Shown one piece after another: positions 1 to 10,229 of a stretch of DNA of 64,000 nt. Both the position numbers and the translations under genes were made by a program. The DNA is taken from positions 434,001 to 498,000 of the forward strand of contig JAHDVF020001034.1 of assembly GCA_022606425.2 (NCBI GenBank), written 5' to 3'. Position 1 is the stretch's first letter. Every line of letters begins with the position of its first letter. The notes beneath the pieces are model-generated. The model had not been told where the DNA came from. It saw only the letters and a list, made by a program, of their open reading frames with translations, and did no database searches. Source of the stretch: Lepidostoma basale (Eukaryota > Arthropoda > Insecta > Trichoptera > Lepidostomatidae).

Positions 1-130
1 CCCGCATGGGTTGCTGCGCCGCAAATAGAAGAATGTCCATTCATCTTGGTTACATACTGCACGCCCTTGGATGTCAAACAAGGAAATTGGTTTCATAATA
101 TAAAGAGAAATATCTTGAAAAAGCTAACGT

Positions 131-408
131 AAACTATCTAACTAACTAACCATTGCGCCGCCTCTACCGAAGGGGTATGCAGAAATAATGGAACGCCACA
201 CTATTCTTTCCTAACTTACTTCTCTCGATTCCTTAACATTCATAAATCATGACATTTACGGACGTCAAATACTCCGATAGCTTATATTGATTTGATCATG
301 CCACGATTTCTTCGGTCTTCCTTTAATTCTATTGTAGTTCCATTGAGATCGTTAACATATACTTTCTTCACCATTGTATCTTCATTCATTCTCTTAATGT
401 GTCCAGAG
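131..408 (-). mobile_element. RTE-A LINE 3' fragment
   Basis: Decayed 3' end of the RTE-A retrotransposon on the minus strand. The tail appears on the plus strand as CTAACTAACTAACC at the left edge. It is followed by the complements of the SAYP, CMNVEE, TWHDQI and VNDVNG coding landmarks. Stops and frameshifts are frequent, so no protein is possible. It breaks off inside the region matching RWFGHMERM. Assignment rests on alignment by eye to the better copies at 30.7 and 61.4 kb. Confidence 0.85.
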
Positions 409-569
409 AAAAATTTCTATGTTGGAATAAAAAACATGTACATTTTTTGTGTTGAAATCAAGTCATTACACTCACAGAATTAAGAAAAAACACTATGCCA
501 ACATTAGTTCGAAATATAATAGTACATAATTTTAAATTTCCATTCATAGTTTTATTTTAAAAAATATTA

Positions 570-660
570 AGGTGTCAACCCCGTGGAACTCCATAATGAC
601 GAATTTTTTTATGAATCAAGACGTTTTTTTTCACTATTGGGTACATTTTACGGTGCATTT
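570..660. repeat. Partial FB-D foldback arm
   Basis: Carries the FB-D end signature (a GTCAACCCCGTGGAACTCC-like block followed by ATAATGACGAATTT) that also opens the hairpin at 20.2 kb. Only one arm is recognisable. No target duplication was found. Confidence 0.5.
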
Positions 661-849
661 CAAATAAACGATATAAACTCATATCTTTTATGTTTGAAAT
701 AAACACTGTCTATCTTTCCCTCGGTGGTAAAGGTTTAAAGCCCTCGAAAATTGTCCAAAAAAATTGAAATGGAATAAAAATAACTGTGTTTAAATTGATA
801 AATAATTAGTCATTAATAATAAAGAATTTGTTTAGGGTGAAGAATCTAT

Positions 850-1193
850 CGACTACAAGGTCAGAATTTATAAGACATCACAATGACGCGTGCTGTAGGT
901 CCTAAGATCCATTAATGGAAAAACTCTCTGAAATTGTGTCCGTAAAGCAGACATAAGAAAAACTTGCTAAATAGAGGATATCGTTCATTGGAGTAGATAC
1001 AGAAGAAAATATAAGAGGGACCATTAGCCAGAATGGATAGTGACTGCATATACAGCCCTTTATGAAATCCTCTCGGGACACCGTCCACCTGAAATACCGC
1101 CTAAGAGATGAAGGGATAGCTGGACCTCATCATCTCAGGAGACATGATGACTGTGCCACAGATTGTCAGATCTATTAAAAGAAGAAGAAATAA
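850..1193 (+). mobile_element. RTE-B LINE 3' fragment
   Basis: Decayed copy of the LINE family best seen at 18.4-18.9 kb. Shared blocks include AGACATAAGAAAAACTTG, AATAGAGGATATC, the CATATACAGCC stretch and the terminal CAGATCTATTAAAAGAAG. It ends in a GAA-rich tail. Relative to the 18.4-kb copy it has an internal deletion after the R-I-Y-K-T region, and its frame is broken. This is the C-terminal, post-polymerase part of an RTE-like ORF. Confidence 0.8.
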
Positions 1194-1227
1194 TTTAATG
1201 TTTAAAAATCGTTATTCAGACACATAG

Positions 1228-1869
1228 AGTGTGTATTTAGGTAGTATGTTTACAAAAAATGGGCGAGTGGAGAGGGATATTGAAAGAAGAGTTGGGGCAA
1301 GCAACAAAGTGAATGGTGCACTTAAAGTTGTCATCGCAAACAAAAACCTACCCAAAAAAGTTAGAATGGCAGTGCATAATGGTGTTCTTCTACCGATCTT
1401 TTGTATGGAAGCGAAGCATGGAACTGGCAAAAGAAGGATGAAAGTAGAATAAATGCAGTAGAAATGAGATCTCTTAGACAAATGTATACATACTCTGTGT
1501 ATGATAGAGTGTCGAATGAAAATATAAGAAGTGAATGCGGTGCGAATGATGGTGTTATGAACAAAATAATGAAAGGATCATTAAGATGCTTTGGACACAC
1601 GAAAAGAATGAATGAAGAAAGAATGGTAAAAAAATTATATGTTAACGATGTAAATGGAACCAGAAATGGAGGAAGACCGAGGAAAACGTGGCACGATCAA
1701 ATAAATCAAATATTGAATGTCGGCCATGTGAGGAGTCAGAGAAATCGACGCGCGTGCTTGACATGATGTATGAATGTTGAGGAATCAAGAGAAATTTGTC
1801 AGCAAAGAAAAGTGTGGCAGTCCATTCTTTCTGCCTACCGCTTCGGGGAGACGGCGTGATGGTTAGTTT
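1228..1869 (+). mobile_element. RTE-A LINE, 5'-truncated, frameshifted ORF
   Basis: Starts at the YLGSMF block just downstream of the polymerase active site and runs to the element's 3' end. The reading frame is split at about 1395-1405, where a base loss within CTACCGATCTTTTGTATGG moves the frame. The first half encodes GRVERDIERRVG. The second encodes [23 protein letters not shown] and GRPRKTWHDQI. A further stop interrupts the RRACLT region at 1764. The 3' end has GACGGCGTGATGGTTAG with only a short tail. It is a dead copy of a LINE whose complete form would carry an endonuclease and reverse transcriptase, neither present here. Confidence 0.9.
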
Positions 1870-2365
1870 GAGTGTTTTATTTTTACGTATTAATATATTA
1901 TAGGTGATTCAATTGCGTCTGTAGATAAAAAAAAACCTTGTAACAAATAAAAGTAACATAGAAATAAAGGTAGATACCGGTTACCGAAGTCAAAAGCTTT
2001 CATAATATTTAAAACCTTCATCGAGACATGTAGGAAAACTGAGGTTGCATTCTAAATATCCCTTATATGGATCTCTTCACTGCCATGTATAATTCAAGCC
2101 GTAATAAGTTTTATACGTAGGTTAAGCATAAATACATAACTAAGTCTGTAATCAATGCAACAAATACGTAGGTATTAATATACGAATACGTAGGAATATG
2201 ATACATATGTATATAGATTTGTGTAAAATACACCCACACAAACGCACAAACACTCACACTCATACCTGTTATGTAATATGATTTTAATCTAAACTGGATT
2301 ATAAGGCGAGATAACCAACAAAAAGGTTTGACTTACTTTTGTAAAACTGTATTTTCAAAATATTC
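1870..2365. other. No gene recognised
   Basis: AT-rich sequence with a CA-rich patch near 2230-2260. I see no coding signature, RNA gene or clear repeat. Confidence 0.5.
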
Positions 2366-2545
2366 ATATGAAGCACTCACTTCATGGTTAGACATTTAAA
2401 AAAACTAAAAAAAATAAAAAAAACTTTGTACTCGTATATAGTTGTTATACTGCTCTGATGAAGCTTGGGCCCACGCAAAACTATATAGTTGGCATCAATT
2501 ATAATATCCATACCGTGCGTGGCTAAATACAATTTTTATTTTATT
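2366..2545. repeat. FB-E foldback element, decayed
   Basis: Contains the FB-E outer block ATATGAAGCACTCACTT (also at 63.7 kb), the CTGATGAAGCTTGGG core and the terminal TATAATATCCATACCGTG block seen inverted in other copies. Arms are degenerate but recognisable. It is a short noncoding MITE-like element. Confidence 0.65.
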
Positions 2546-2755
2546 TTATTTTATGTATTTTCAAAAGTTATCCATTGCGAAAGTTACACAAAACAATCAC
2601 AAAATTTCAGTTTAATCACAAAATCTGTATTCACAACCAGTGATGGCGAATATAAAAGAAATCTAGAACACGAAAATTGCTTATATCATAATTATATTTA
2701 AAAATTGCAACATGAAATAAAATGCAAAATATAGACTTAATTATTTCTTAAATTA

Positions 2756-2935
2756 CCGCTACACCAAAGGTCCCGGATTCGATTCCCGGTGATGGCAGTG
2801 TAATTGTCACACTGTCCTTGTTCTGGTGTAGAATTTACGTGAAAATAAAATCGAAAGATTAGCTACCTATCACATGTCATAAGAATCGTTAGGTAAAAAG
2901 TCGTATACCGTAATTGTAATTAATTTTGTAATATT
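2756..2935 (+). mobile_element. SINE-T copy, 5'-truncated
   Basis: Matches SINE-T from just upstream of the pol III B box (GATTCGATTCC, near 2776) through the TGTCACACTGTC, GTGTAGAATT and CACATGTCA body blocks. The A box and the tRNA 5' half are missing or diverged, so this copy lacks a complete internal promoter. Confidence 0.8.
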
Positions 2936-3368
2936 CGAACTTTGACAGACGTGACATTCTGCTCGCAGCACGTAATACGACTAACAACTTGTCTATTTAG
3001 CACTTTTGAGTGTGGAAGTAGCGAGAGTGAGACATACTCGTACATAATTCGTATGAGACAATTACATGCTTTAAAACTTGTATTATTCAATATAAGATAA
3101 AATGACACTTTTGATTGGAATAAGTTTGATTGTATTGGTAATTTATCTCCGATTTTCGATAAAATACTCATTCCGTACCTCATACGAGTATGTAATCATT
3201 ATGAATTGCTTATTTCTTCAATCAATACGTAAGCGTATAGAGAGGAATACTAAAATTCTTTACCTACTATATATTATGTTTATTGAAGCAATTAGAAGCA
3301 TAATTTTTAAATACCGAAAATGTAGTCGTAAATTCTCTCTACACACTTTTGTATAACCTAACTGTAAT

Positions 3369-3462
3369 AACTAACTTTCACGCCGTCTCTCCGAAGGGGT
3401 AGGCAGAAATAATAGACTGCCACACTTTTCTTTCCTGACATATTTCTCTCGATTCTTCAACA
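3369..3462 (-). mobile_element. RTE-A 3' end, left part of a split copy
   Basis: Minus-strand RTE-A tail and 3' end (CTAACTTTCACGCCGTCTC, then GGGGTAGGCAGAAATAAT). It is interrupted at 3462 by SINE-T and resumes at about 3725 with CATTCTTGCATGGTG. The short repeat AACA (3459-3462 and 3725-3728) is the likely target duplication. Confidence 0.85.
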
Positions 3463-3724
3463 CGACGACCTTCGTGGTAGAGTGGTAAGAGCTCTGACTT
3501 CCATACCGAAGGTCCCGGGTTCGATTCCCGGCGATGGCAGTGTGATTGTCACACTGTCTTTGGTCTGGTGCAGAATTCACTTGAAAATAAAATGAAGATA
3601 AATTGGCTACCTATCACATGTCACGAGAATCAATATAATAGCTAAAAAAATTAATTGTATACAGTAATTGGATTCAAACGACCTGTTGTATACATATATT
3701 TTTTTTTTAAATAAATAAATAAAT
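3463..3724 (+). mobile_element. SINE-T, full-length tRNA-derived SINE
   Basis: Starts with GACGACCTTCGTGG. The tRNA-like head has a pol III A box at 3475-3485 (TGGTAGAGTGG) and a B box at 3518-3528 (GGTTCGATTCC). The anticodon-loop region reads ACTTCCAT, which with CCCGGGTTCGATTCCCGG resembles tRNA-Gly(UCC). An unrelated body and an AT-rich tail (AAATAAATAAATAAAT) follow. It interrupts a minus-strand RTE-A copy, so it is the younger insertion. Pol III transcription is inferred from the boxes. It encodes no protein. Confidence 0.9.
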
Positions 3725-3792
3725 AACATTCTTGCATGGTGTTATGCACGCGCGTCGATTTTTCCAACTCCTCACGTTGTATAACCTTCAAC
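3725..3792 (-). mobile_element. RTE-A fragment, right part of the split copy
   Basis: Resumes the RTE-A copy broken by SINE-T. It contains GCACGCGCGTCGATTT and CTCCTCACGTTG, the complement of the RRNRRAC and GHVRS coding region. Confidence 0.8.
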
Positions 3793-4264
3793 CAATAAAT
3801 ATAGTATGGGTATAAATGCAATATGAATTTTCGAGATAGATGATACCTAAGAACTCATTTATTTCTTAAGTTAAGTTTTGTAATCTAGCCCTTTACCTAT
3901 TGTTATAAAATAAACAAAAAACACGTGAACAAGGCGGCACATCAAAATAAAATAAATACTGTAGTAAACTGAGATAACTCCGTGATATCCATAAGTTCGT
4001 GATAGTTTCAATTTTACTTGCCATTTAGTAACGGTCATTTTGCTTTATACTCAGCCGAATGAATGTAAGAACATACCAGTTTCAGGAATCCATCTATAGA
4101 TTGCACTCTGTATCGCACGGTATTGTATGTAGATCGAATATGACCTGTTGTTAGTAGGAAAAAAATATTTTTCATAAAACCTCCCAACATATGATGGTAA
4201 GATAACACGAACTGAATAGTAAAGTTTCAGTAATTAATACAAATGAAATCGTCTGCTTTCTATA

Positions 4265-4640
4265 TATCCATTGTTTTGGTCGAAACACTATGATACTTTA
4301 ACATTATAAACTGTTAAATTAAAAAAACTTTCTTTTGTGTATCAAAATTGTATTTTATTTTACGCGACAGCTGTTTCGTCAACCTTTGTTGACATCATCA
4401 GGTGTTACAATAATATATCAAATGTCAAATTTTCGTGATTTTTCGAACCTTTATACAAATACATAAACAAATACACATAAAGGTTCGAAAAATCACGAAT
4501 ATTTGACATTTGATATATTATTGTAACACCTGATGATGTCAGCAATGTTTGACGAAACAGCTGTCGGGTAAAATAAAATGCAATTTTGATACATAAAACA
4601 AAGTTTTTTAATTTAACAGTTTTATTATATTTTACGGTGA
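4265..4640. repeat. FB-B foldback element, complete hairpin
   Basis: Long inverted repeat. The left arm has CGACAGCTGTTTCGTCAACC, then GACATCATCAGGTGTTACAA and ATCAAATGTCAAAT. These recur inverted on the right, around a short centre of AAATACATAAACAAATAC near 4460. The outer ends carry TTTTGGTCGAAACACTATGA (left) and a TTAATTTAACAG arm end (right). It has no coding potential and is MITE-like. Related copies lie at 14.2, 22.7, 32.8, 44.0 and 60.9 kb. Confidence 0.85.
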
Positions 4641-5779
4641 CATGTTTCACTTTGTTAAGGTTTTTTCAAATCTCATTTGCATTACCCCCAATTTATCACG
4701 GGGATAGCTCATGTCACGAAATTAGGTACATTTAAAAAAATTAATTATGATTTTATTTGAAATTTCGCTTAGTATCACGAAGTCAACTCAGTTTTTGCAC
4801 ACATATGCATCTTACGATTTGTAGATGCGCCAGTAGGTACTATTTTTTTTCTATTCTTATATCTATGTATCAACAATCTACATCAGAGTAAATATGCCTC
4901 GTAAATTTCAGTTAATCCTCGGTGCTGTTAGCAAAGACTTGCTTCATATAACTTCATACAGCTGTTTGATCAAACAGTATTTACCTAAACGTTTGGTAGC
5001 ATAACCGCCGTGATAAACGCCGTAAAAGATCGTAAAACTGGATTACTTAAGCCCTTGATAAGATGCGATGAATGAGTTAAATTTCGTTCCATTTAAAACC
5101 AGGTTTATTAGGTCGATTATGTTTTAACTCGGATCAAAAACGGATTCATATAAAAACACAGTCATATACTCGTAATATTTAGATTTGAAACAATGAATCT
5201 TAAATCCGATTCCTCAGAGCCAATTAAGCAAGTTTTTATGATCGTTGTGGGTCCGTTGGCGTGGAATAGCCTCCATGTTAGTATTAAGTATGAGGACAGT
5301 AACGTTAAATTTTAGAAACTTCTAAAGACTCCACTGTTCGATCAGTCATTAACTAGTGAGTAATTGATTTTACAAACCGCGCACTTAAAATATAAGGCAT
5401 CAAAGTAATAATAATAATAATAAGAACTGGTACTATAACTCCAGTGGGGAAATACATTTTTGCTTACATTGATACATTATTGTTTCTGCATTATATTCTT
5501 ACCTTGTGATTATAATGGAGATAATGTTGAACGCTTCGATTGATGAAGGCTTCCATCATTAGGAGAAGTAAGAAACGATTTCCAAAGTGTCTCCAACAAG
5601 CCACCAGACCCACGGTTGTTTAGTGCTGGAAAATTATTAGAAAAATTTCAGAAACTAAATGCATTTGAGGTTAACTCGGTTATTAACAATAATTGTTCTT
5701 TTATTCCATCGTTATACTCGTATAGTTCTATCCGTCAATGTTTTTTTTATAACTGCTTAACTTCAGAATATTTAAATTT
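4641..5779. other. No gene recognised
   Basis: No coding signature. A short (AAT)n run lies near 5408-5425. Small open frames here lack family signatures or codon structure. Confidence 0.5.
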
Positions 5780-6540
5780 AGAATTCATCCCGGTGTGGGA
5801 CTTGGCCTCCTCCACAACGGTCCTCCACTTTATCCATTTCCTGCGTCTGTTTCTGGCCATCTCTCTCCATTCTTCAGCTCCTTCCATTTTCTCCTAATCT
5901 TCTTCCACGCAATGTGCCCATATTTTCCTCGGTCTGCCTTTTGGTCTCTTTTCGCGGGGCACCCATCTGGATATAATTTGTGGTGTTCTACCCTCTGCCA
6001 TTCTTCCCACATGGCCAGCCCACTGTAGGCGTTGAGACTTACAGAATATCACTTCAGTACTTCAAGTTCAAGGTTTCTTTTAATTCTGTAAGTCCCATCC
6101 TCCAGCGTGGGTCCAAAATTTTTTTTCAGTATTTTCCTCTCAAAAACTGCCTGCCTGCTTTCCTCTCCCTACGTTAGATACCATGTCACACAGATGTAGG
6201 TGACTACCAGTCTTATGATAGTCTTATATATTAAAAGTTTAATATTCCTGTTGAGTAACTTAGAGCCCAGAAGCTTCTTATACACATGAAAAGATCTGTT
6301 TGCTGCTAAGAGGCGAATATTTAATTATTCTGCAAGCTTGTCCTTGGAATTTAGGGTTCGACCCCAGATAGGTGAAACGCTGGACCCCTTCGTACATATG
6401 TTGTTCCGTTTGTATGTTTTGAAGGGGATGTTGCTCGCGCGCGCTAACCATATATTTTGTTTTTGAAGCATTTATATGAAGGCCAAATTTCTTCGCTCCT
6501 CTTTTCAGAACTGTACCTTTTTAGTTACTTTAAATTTAGA
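5780..6540 (-). mobile_element. RTE-E LINE relic
   Basis: Read on the minus strand, this is a decayed C-terminal part of an RTE-like LINE. In order it shows a VQRFTYLGS-like block near 6380, a region matching a post-polymerase domain with many stops, and an MGAPRKETKRQTEENM block near 5915-5970. It ends near DGQKQTQEMDKVEDR-like sequence at 5800-5860. Frames shift repeatedly. The family assignment is inference from the YLGS / (R)PRKET / W-D-V order typical of RTE C-termini. It does not align closely with RTE-A to RTE-D. Confidence 0.65.
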
Positions 6541-7009
6541 ATTATAAGTTTCATTTATATTTTTGTGACGCATCTTAATAATGAGGTTGGTGATCCGGTT
6601 GATACGAGTAACTAATACGGGAAATTGCGAATCTGAAGATGTCGGCAATCGTCTGTATTAATCAACTGGATAAATCATTAAATGATAAGTTTAATCTTTA
6701 TCCGGCATATATTTCCGTTTCAACTATTCCTTCATTATAATTACGCACAAAATAATAAATCTTACTTCACTGAGGGAAATGATAATGCTCATAAAATGAA
6801 GGAAACTTTAATACTTAGGCCACATTTTGAGAAACGAGAAACATGTACTGCAATTGTTCAATCAATGTAAATGAAAGGAAATCCAAGTTTTGCGACAGAA
6901 TTTAATTCTGGCTAAAAAAAACTTAATGCATGTCACAGAACAACATCCATGTTAAGAGCTGATGCATCCAAAGTAAAAAAAAGGCATTGATGTTGTCCAA
7001 GGTCTAATG

Positions 7010-7205
7010 TTGTCTGTATGAATGCAGAAGAAGCTAGAGAGGTGTCAGGATCGAGTAGTGTGGCGGTTCATTCTCTCTGTCTTCCCCTTCGTGAATTAGC
7101 GGAAAATCATACAAAACGTGGCACGAATAAATCATATTTAGTATCGGCCATCAAAGATGTCGTAAAAATCGACGTACGTACCATGACACGCTTTAAGAAT
7201 ATTCA
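7010..7205 (+). mobile_element. Two rearranged RTE-A fragments
   Basis: At 7018-7105 there is an RTE-A 3' end (EEAREV, then SSVAVHSLCLPL). It is followed at 7107-7205 by an upstream RTE-A segment (AAACGTGGCACGAATAAAT, then ATCGACGTACG). The order is swapped relative to an intact element, implying a rearrangement or two truncated insertions. Confidence 0.7.
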
Positions 7206-7289
7206 AGATCCTAGTAATGATTGTCTTAATAAAACATTGTGTATGATAAATGTAAAATTATAATAGTTCTCAAGTTTTTTTTAAAATTA

Positions 7290-7592
7290 GTTTCGCTGTG
7301 TTGGTTCGGACATATGGAGCGCATGGATGGAGAAAGAATGATTACGAAAGTATACGTTAATGATGTAAATAGAGTACGGAGTCGAGGCAGACCGAGAAAA
7401 ACATGGCATGACCAAATTAATCAATTTTAAAGGTTGGTCACGTTAAGAGTCGGAAGAATCGACGTGCGTGTATGACTCACTGTATGAATGTGAAGGAATC
7501 TTCAGAAGTGTGCCAGGATAGAGTAGTGTGGCGGTCCATCCTCTCTGCCTACCCCTGCGGAGAAACGGCGTGATGGTTTGTTGGTTAAGTTT
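7290..7592 (+). mobile_element. RTE-A (subfamily b) 3' fragment
   Basis: Begins in the [14 protein letters not shown] block and contains VNDVNRVRSRGRPRKTWHDQI, after which a stop (TTTTAA) breaks the frame. The 3' end reads GGCGTGATGGTTTGTTGGTT. Subfamily b is recognised by MDGERM, GVRSRGRP and a GTT-type tail instead of GTTA. Confidence 0.88.
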
Positions 7593-7858
7593 CGCTTTAT
7601 TCGTTAATTAAAACAATGATAATCCCAAAAAGTTATACTATTGTAAAATATTTTGTACATTCTTCAAGGTAAGAATTTTAAAATAATTTGTTCCTTTAAA
7701 AATATTTGGTTTGTTTTTAAAAATAAAACCCTAGAGGGCTGGATTCTTGTTCCGAACTATTTCCCAAGACCCATCACCTGAAAACATCCTAAATTGTTCA
7801 ATTACTTTCATCTAACTAATTGGATGTCTTCCCGTGGTGTAGTAGCAAACCAATGCCA

Positions 7859-8133
7859 TCGAGTCATACACGCACGTCGATTCTTCCGGCTTCTGACATG
7901 ACCAACCTTTAATATTTGATTAATTTGGTCATGCCATGTTTTCCTCGGTCTACCTCGACTCCTTACTCCATTCACATCGTTAACGTATACTTTTATAACC
8001 ATTCTTTCTTCACCCATGCGCTCCATATGTCCGAACCAACGCAGCGAACCTTTCATAATTTTGTTCATAATACCTTTTTTCGTTCTACATTCCTTCCTAA
8101 TATCAGCATTTGAGATTCTGTCGTACATCGTTC
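7859..8133 (-). mobile_element. RTE-A (subfamily b), segment 1
   Basis: Minus-strand copy with a nearly open frame: [41 protein letters not shown], then RKNRRACMT. The 3' terminal part is missing. It is interrupted at 8133/8134 by a SINE-R insertion and resumes at 8235. Confidence 0.9.
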
Positions 8134-8234
8134 GAAAAGAGAAGGATGGAGTGCCGCATCAGTAAAAGTGTGACAGTCCATTTTTTCTGCCTACCCTTTT
8201 GGGGAGACGGCGTGATGGTTAGTTAGTAAGTTAG
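8134..8234 (+). mobile_element. SINE-R copy R1, 101 bp
   Basis: A 101-bp insertion in RTE-A with an exact 6-bp target duplication TCGTTC (8128-8133 and 8235-8240). It begins GAAAAGAGAAGGATGG and ends GACGGCGTGATGGTTAGTTAG. Its last ~65 bp match the RTE-A 3' end, while the first ~35 bp match only SINE-R copies at 11.5, 32.4 and 55.2 kb. It is heavily 5'-truncated. The match supports mobilisation by RTE-A machinery, which is inference. Confidence 0.9.
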
Positions 8235-8379
8235 TCGTTCTACCACACATACGTCTTAGGGACCTCATCTCTACCGCATTTATTCTGCTCTCATATTTCT
8301 TCTGCTAGTTCCATGCTTCGCTTCCATACATAAGGGTTGGGACCAGAACTCCATTGTGAACGGCCATTTTCGCTTTCAT
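8235..8379 (-). mobile_element. RTE-A (subfamily b), segment 2
   Basis: Continuation of the copy broken by SINE-R R1. Complements of RTMCGRTIERYD-like, MRSLR and the GSEAWNWQKK region are seen (CCATGCTTCGCTTCCATAC). It ends near 8379, where a different repeat begins. Confidence 0.88.
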
Positions 8380-8387
8380 AGGTAATA

Positions 8388-8534
8388 TTTAAAATTATAC
8401 CCATTAAAAATAATTTGCATATATCAGAAGTTTTCAAGTTTTAATTATCTCTTCAAATGGTGTTCTGTATAAAAGCGCATTAATTTGTCGGTAGCGAACA
8501 CCCAAACCTATATGCACATTTCCACGGCGACACT
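8388..8534. repeat. Interspersed ~145-bp repeat, copy 1
   Basis: Nearly identical to 10230-10374. Shared blocks include AATTTGCATATATCAGA, TGGTGTTCTGTATAAAAGCG and CCTATATGCACATTTCCAC. It follows an RTE-A minus-strand fragment in both places. Function and class are unknown. Confidence 0.8.
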
Positions 8535-8947
8535 AATTAATAGGGGACACGTACGTATGCTACGGTTATCCGGGCGAAATCTCCTTCGGACCATCGCGGG
8601 CGTTGTGGAAGCGACGAGCTGTCGCGTCGCAGCAAACCCATAGTAATTAATCAAAACGTCGGCATTTCATTACGGAAATTAAAAAGAGGCGGACATGAGA
8701 ATGGATGCGCTAAGCTGGTATAACGCACGATTAAATCAGTCATATTGCACACGAGCCTCTCACTTTGCATTATTAAAACAAAAAAACGCGGGAGTAGATA
8801 TCGGTGCTACCCATAGCGTTTTAATTTTTTTTAGTTTGTAATATAGACATAATGTCTGGTATACTAGCTATGCCTCTATCGGTCTGTAAGTCACATGCCG
8901 ATCTTTTTAATCATGTTGCGCACAGCATCACATTAAATTATTTTATT
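8535..8947. other. Non-repeat island with mixed composition
   Basis: Less AT-rich than its surroundings between about 8540 and 8780, with CpG-containing stretches and several TAATTAAT homeodomain-like cores. No ORF or known repeat is recognised. It may be unique sequence or an old noncoding element. Regulatory function is speculative. Confidence 0.35.
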
Positions 8948-8994
8948 TTCATTCGACACTATCATACACAGCGTATCAACATATTCGTCTAAGG
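8948..8994 (-). mobile_element. RTE-A fragment, left of hAT insertion
   Basis: CATTCGACACTATCATACAC and CGTCTAAG are complements of the YDRVSNE and LRRM coding region. The copy resumes at 9403 after the hAT element. Confidence 0.8.
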
Positions 8995-9402
8995 CAGTGG
9001 TTCCCAAAGTGGTCTATATCGACCCCAGGGGTCAATTTCGACTTACAAGGGGTCTACGACAGCTGGAAAAGTAATTGGGGGTGCATGAGATGTAATGGGG
9101 GTCCACGAGATAGTTCAACTAAATTGAAGCCAAATATTGAAATTTCGTGATATTATAAGTGTTGTAAATTTAACAGTTAAAATGTATAACTATAAAACTT
9201 GACATATATTTTATTTTAAAGATTTCTTTTCTACAGAAAACCCTATTAAAGGGAGTAGCTCTGTGTCAGCTTCAAAAAGTAATTTACAGTTATAGATGAA
9301 TTTGTAAAAAAATATATATATATATAAGGAAAGTAGGGAGTCTACAGAAAATAGAAAAAATCGGTAAGGGGTCTACGGGACAAACAAGTTTGGGGATATC
9401 TG
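8995..9402. mobile_element. hAT-type MITE, 408 bp
   Basis: The left terminus is CAGTGGTTCCCAAAGTGG. The right terminus is AAGTTTGGGGATATCTG, an imperfect inverted match to the left end. It is flanked by an exact 8-bp duplication GTCTAAGG (8987-8994 and 9403-9410). CAGTGGTTC-type ends with 8-bp duplications are the known hallmark of hAT transposons. There is no transposase frame, so the element is non-autonomous. It sits in an RTE-A copy whose sequence rejoins cleanly across it, so it is younger than that copy. Confidence 0.92.
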
Positions 9403-9488
9403 GTCTAAGGGATCTCATTTGTCCTGCATTTATGCGTATTTTATCCTTCTTTTACCAGTTCCATGGTTCGCTTCCATACATACGGATT
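9403..9488 (-). mobile_element. RTE-A fragment, right of hAT insertion
   Basis: Continues the 8948 fragment: AAGGGATCTCATTTGTCCTG and CCATGGTTCGCTTCCATAC are complements of the MRSL and GSEAWNW regions. Confidence 0.8.
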
Positions 9489-9494
9489 GATATT

Positions 9495-9630
9495 ATATTT
9501 TATGTGAGTGGTATGTCTCCATTTACTAAGGCTGAATATTGTTTAAGAATGTCTTAGCAAAGTGAAACATGTCACACTCATATAATATAAAAAAAGTTCT
9601 AGAAAACAGATGTTTTCATTTAATAAACGT
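9495..9630. repeat. FB-A foldback element, decayed
   Basis: Contains the FB-A core pair (GTATGTCTCCATTTACTAAGG, inverted as TTAGCAAAGTGAAACATGTC) and the outer TTCTAGAAAACAGATGTTTTC block. The central spacer is short. Confidence 0.65.
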
Positions 9631-9654
9631 TTTAAATAAACGCATTTAATAAAC

Positions 9655-9990
9655 GGCCTTTGAGATGTGGATACCACGGAGGATGTTACGCTTCTCCTGG
9701 ACTGACATGGTCAGCAATACAAACGTTCTCCATAGAGCCAGAGTTGACAGAGAGTTGCTGACCAACATCAAAGTCCGTAAGGTGTCCTACTTGGGCCATG
9801 TTCTGAGAGGCGAAAAAAACGCACTCTTACATCTGATCTTAAAGGGTAAGATTGAGGGTCGACGAGGTGTTGAGAGAAGGCAGATTTCCTGGCTGAGGAA
9901 TATCCGAAAGTGGACAGGGCTGAGGACCGTGGAGGAGCTGTTCCGAGCTGCCCAGGACAGGGAGGCCTTCTCAAGTCAACGTTGGGGAGA
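9655..9990 (+). mobile_element. RTE-C LINE C-terminal fragment
   Basis: An open stretch encodes MWIPRRMLRFSWTD, then NTNVLHRARVDRELL, KVSYLGHVLRG, GKIEGRRGVERRQISWLRN and RTVEELFRAAQDRE. This is the C-terminal tail of a distinct lepidopteran-style RTE ORF, recognised from the RRMLRISWTD / YLGHVMRG / GRRRISWLRN order. It ends abruptly against a minus-strand RTE-A copy at about 9990 with no tail of its own, so it is truncated at both ends. The reading frame is largely intact, suggesting a younger age than most fragments here. Confidence 0.85.
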
Positions 9991-9992
9991 CC

Positions 9993-10224
9993 CATTTCTA
10001 CTGCATTTATTATACTTTCATCCTTCTTTTGCCAGTTCCATGCTTCGCTTTCATACACAAGAGTCGGTAGAAGAACACCATTGTGCACTGCCATTCTAGC
10101 TTTTTGGATAGGTTTTTGTTTGCGATGACAACTTTAAGTGCACCATTCACTTTGTTGCCTGCCCCAACCCTTCTTTCAATATCCCTCTCCACTCGCCCAT
10201 CTCTTGTAAACATACTACCTAAAT
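9993..10224 (-). mobile_element. RTE-A (subfamily a) fragment
   Basis: Minus-strand sequence covering ESRINAVEM, YESEAWNWQKK, AVHNGVLLPT, KVVIANKNLSK, GRVERDIERRVG and YLGSMFTRDG. It is split over two frames by one indel near 10100. Both the 3' half and the 5' polymerase core are missing. Confidence 0.88.
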
Positions 10225-10229
10225 ACCTA

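Noticed and set aside
3463..3540. Possible tRNA-Gly gene
   Set aside because: The head matches tRNA promoter boxes, but the acceptor stem does not close and the same head is fused to a common body and (AAT)n tail at several loci. It is a SINE.
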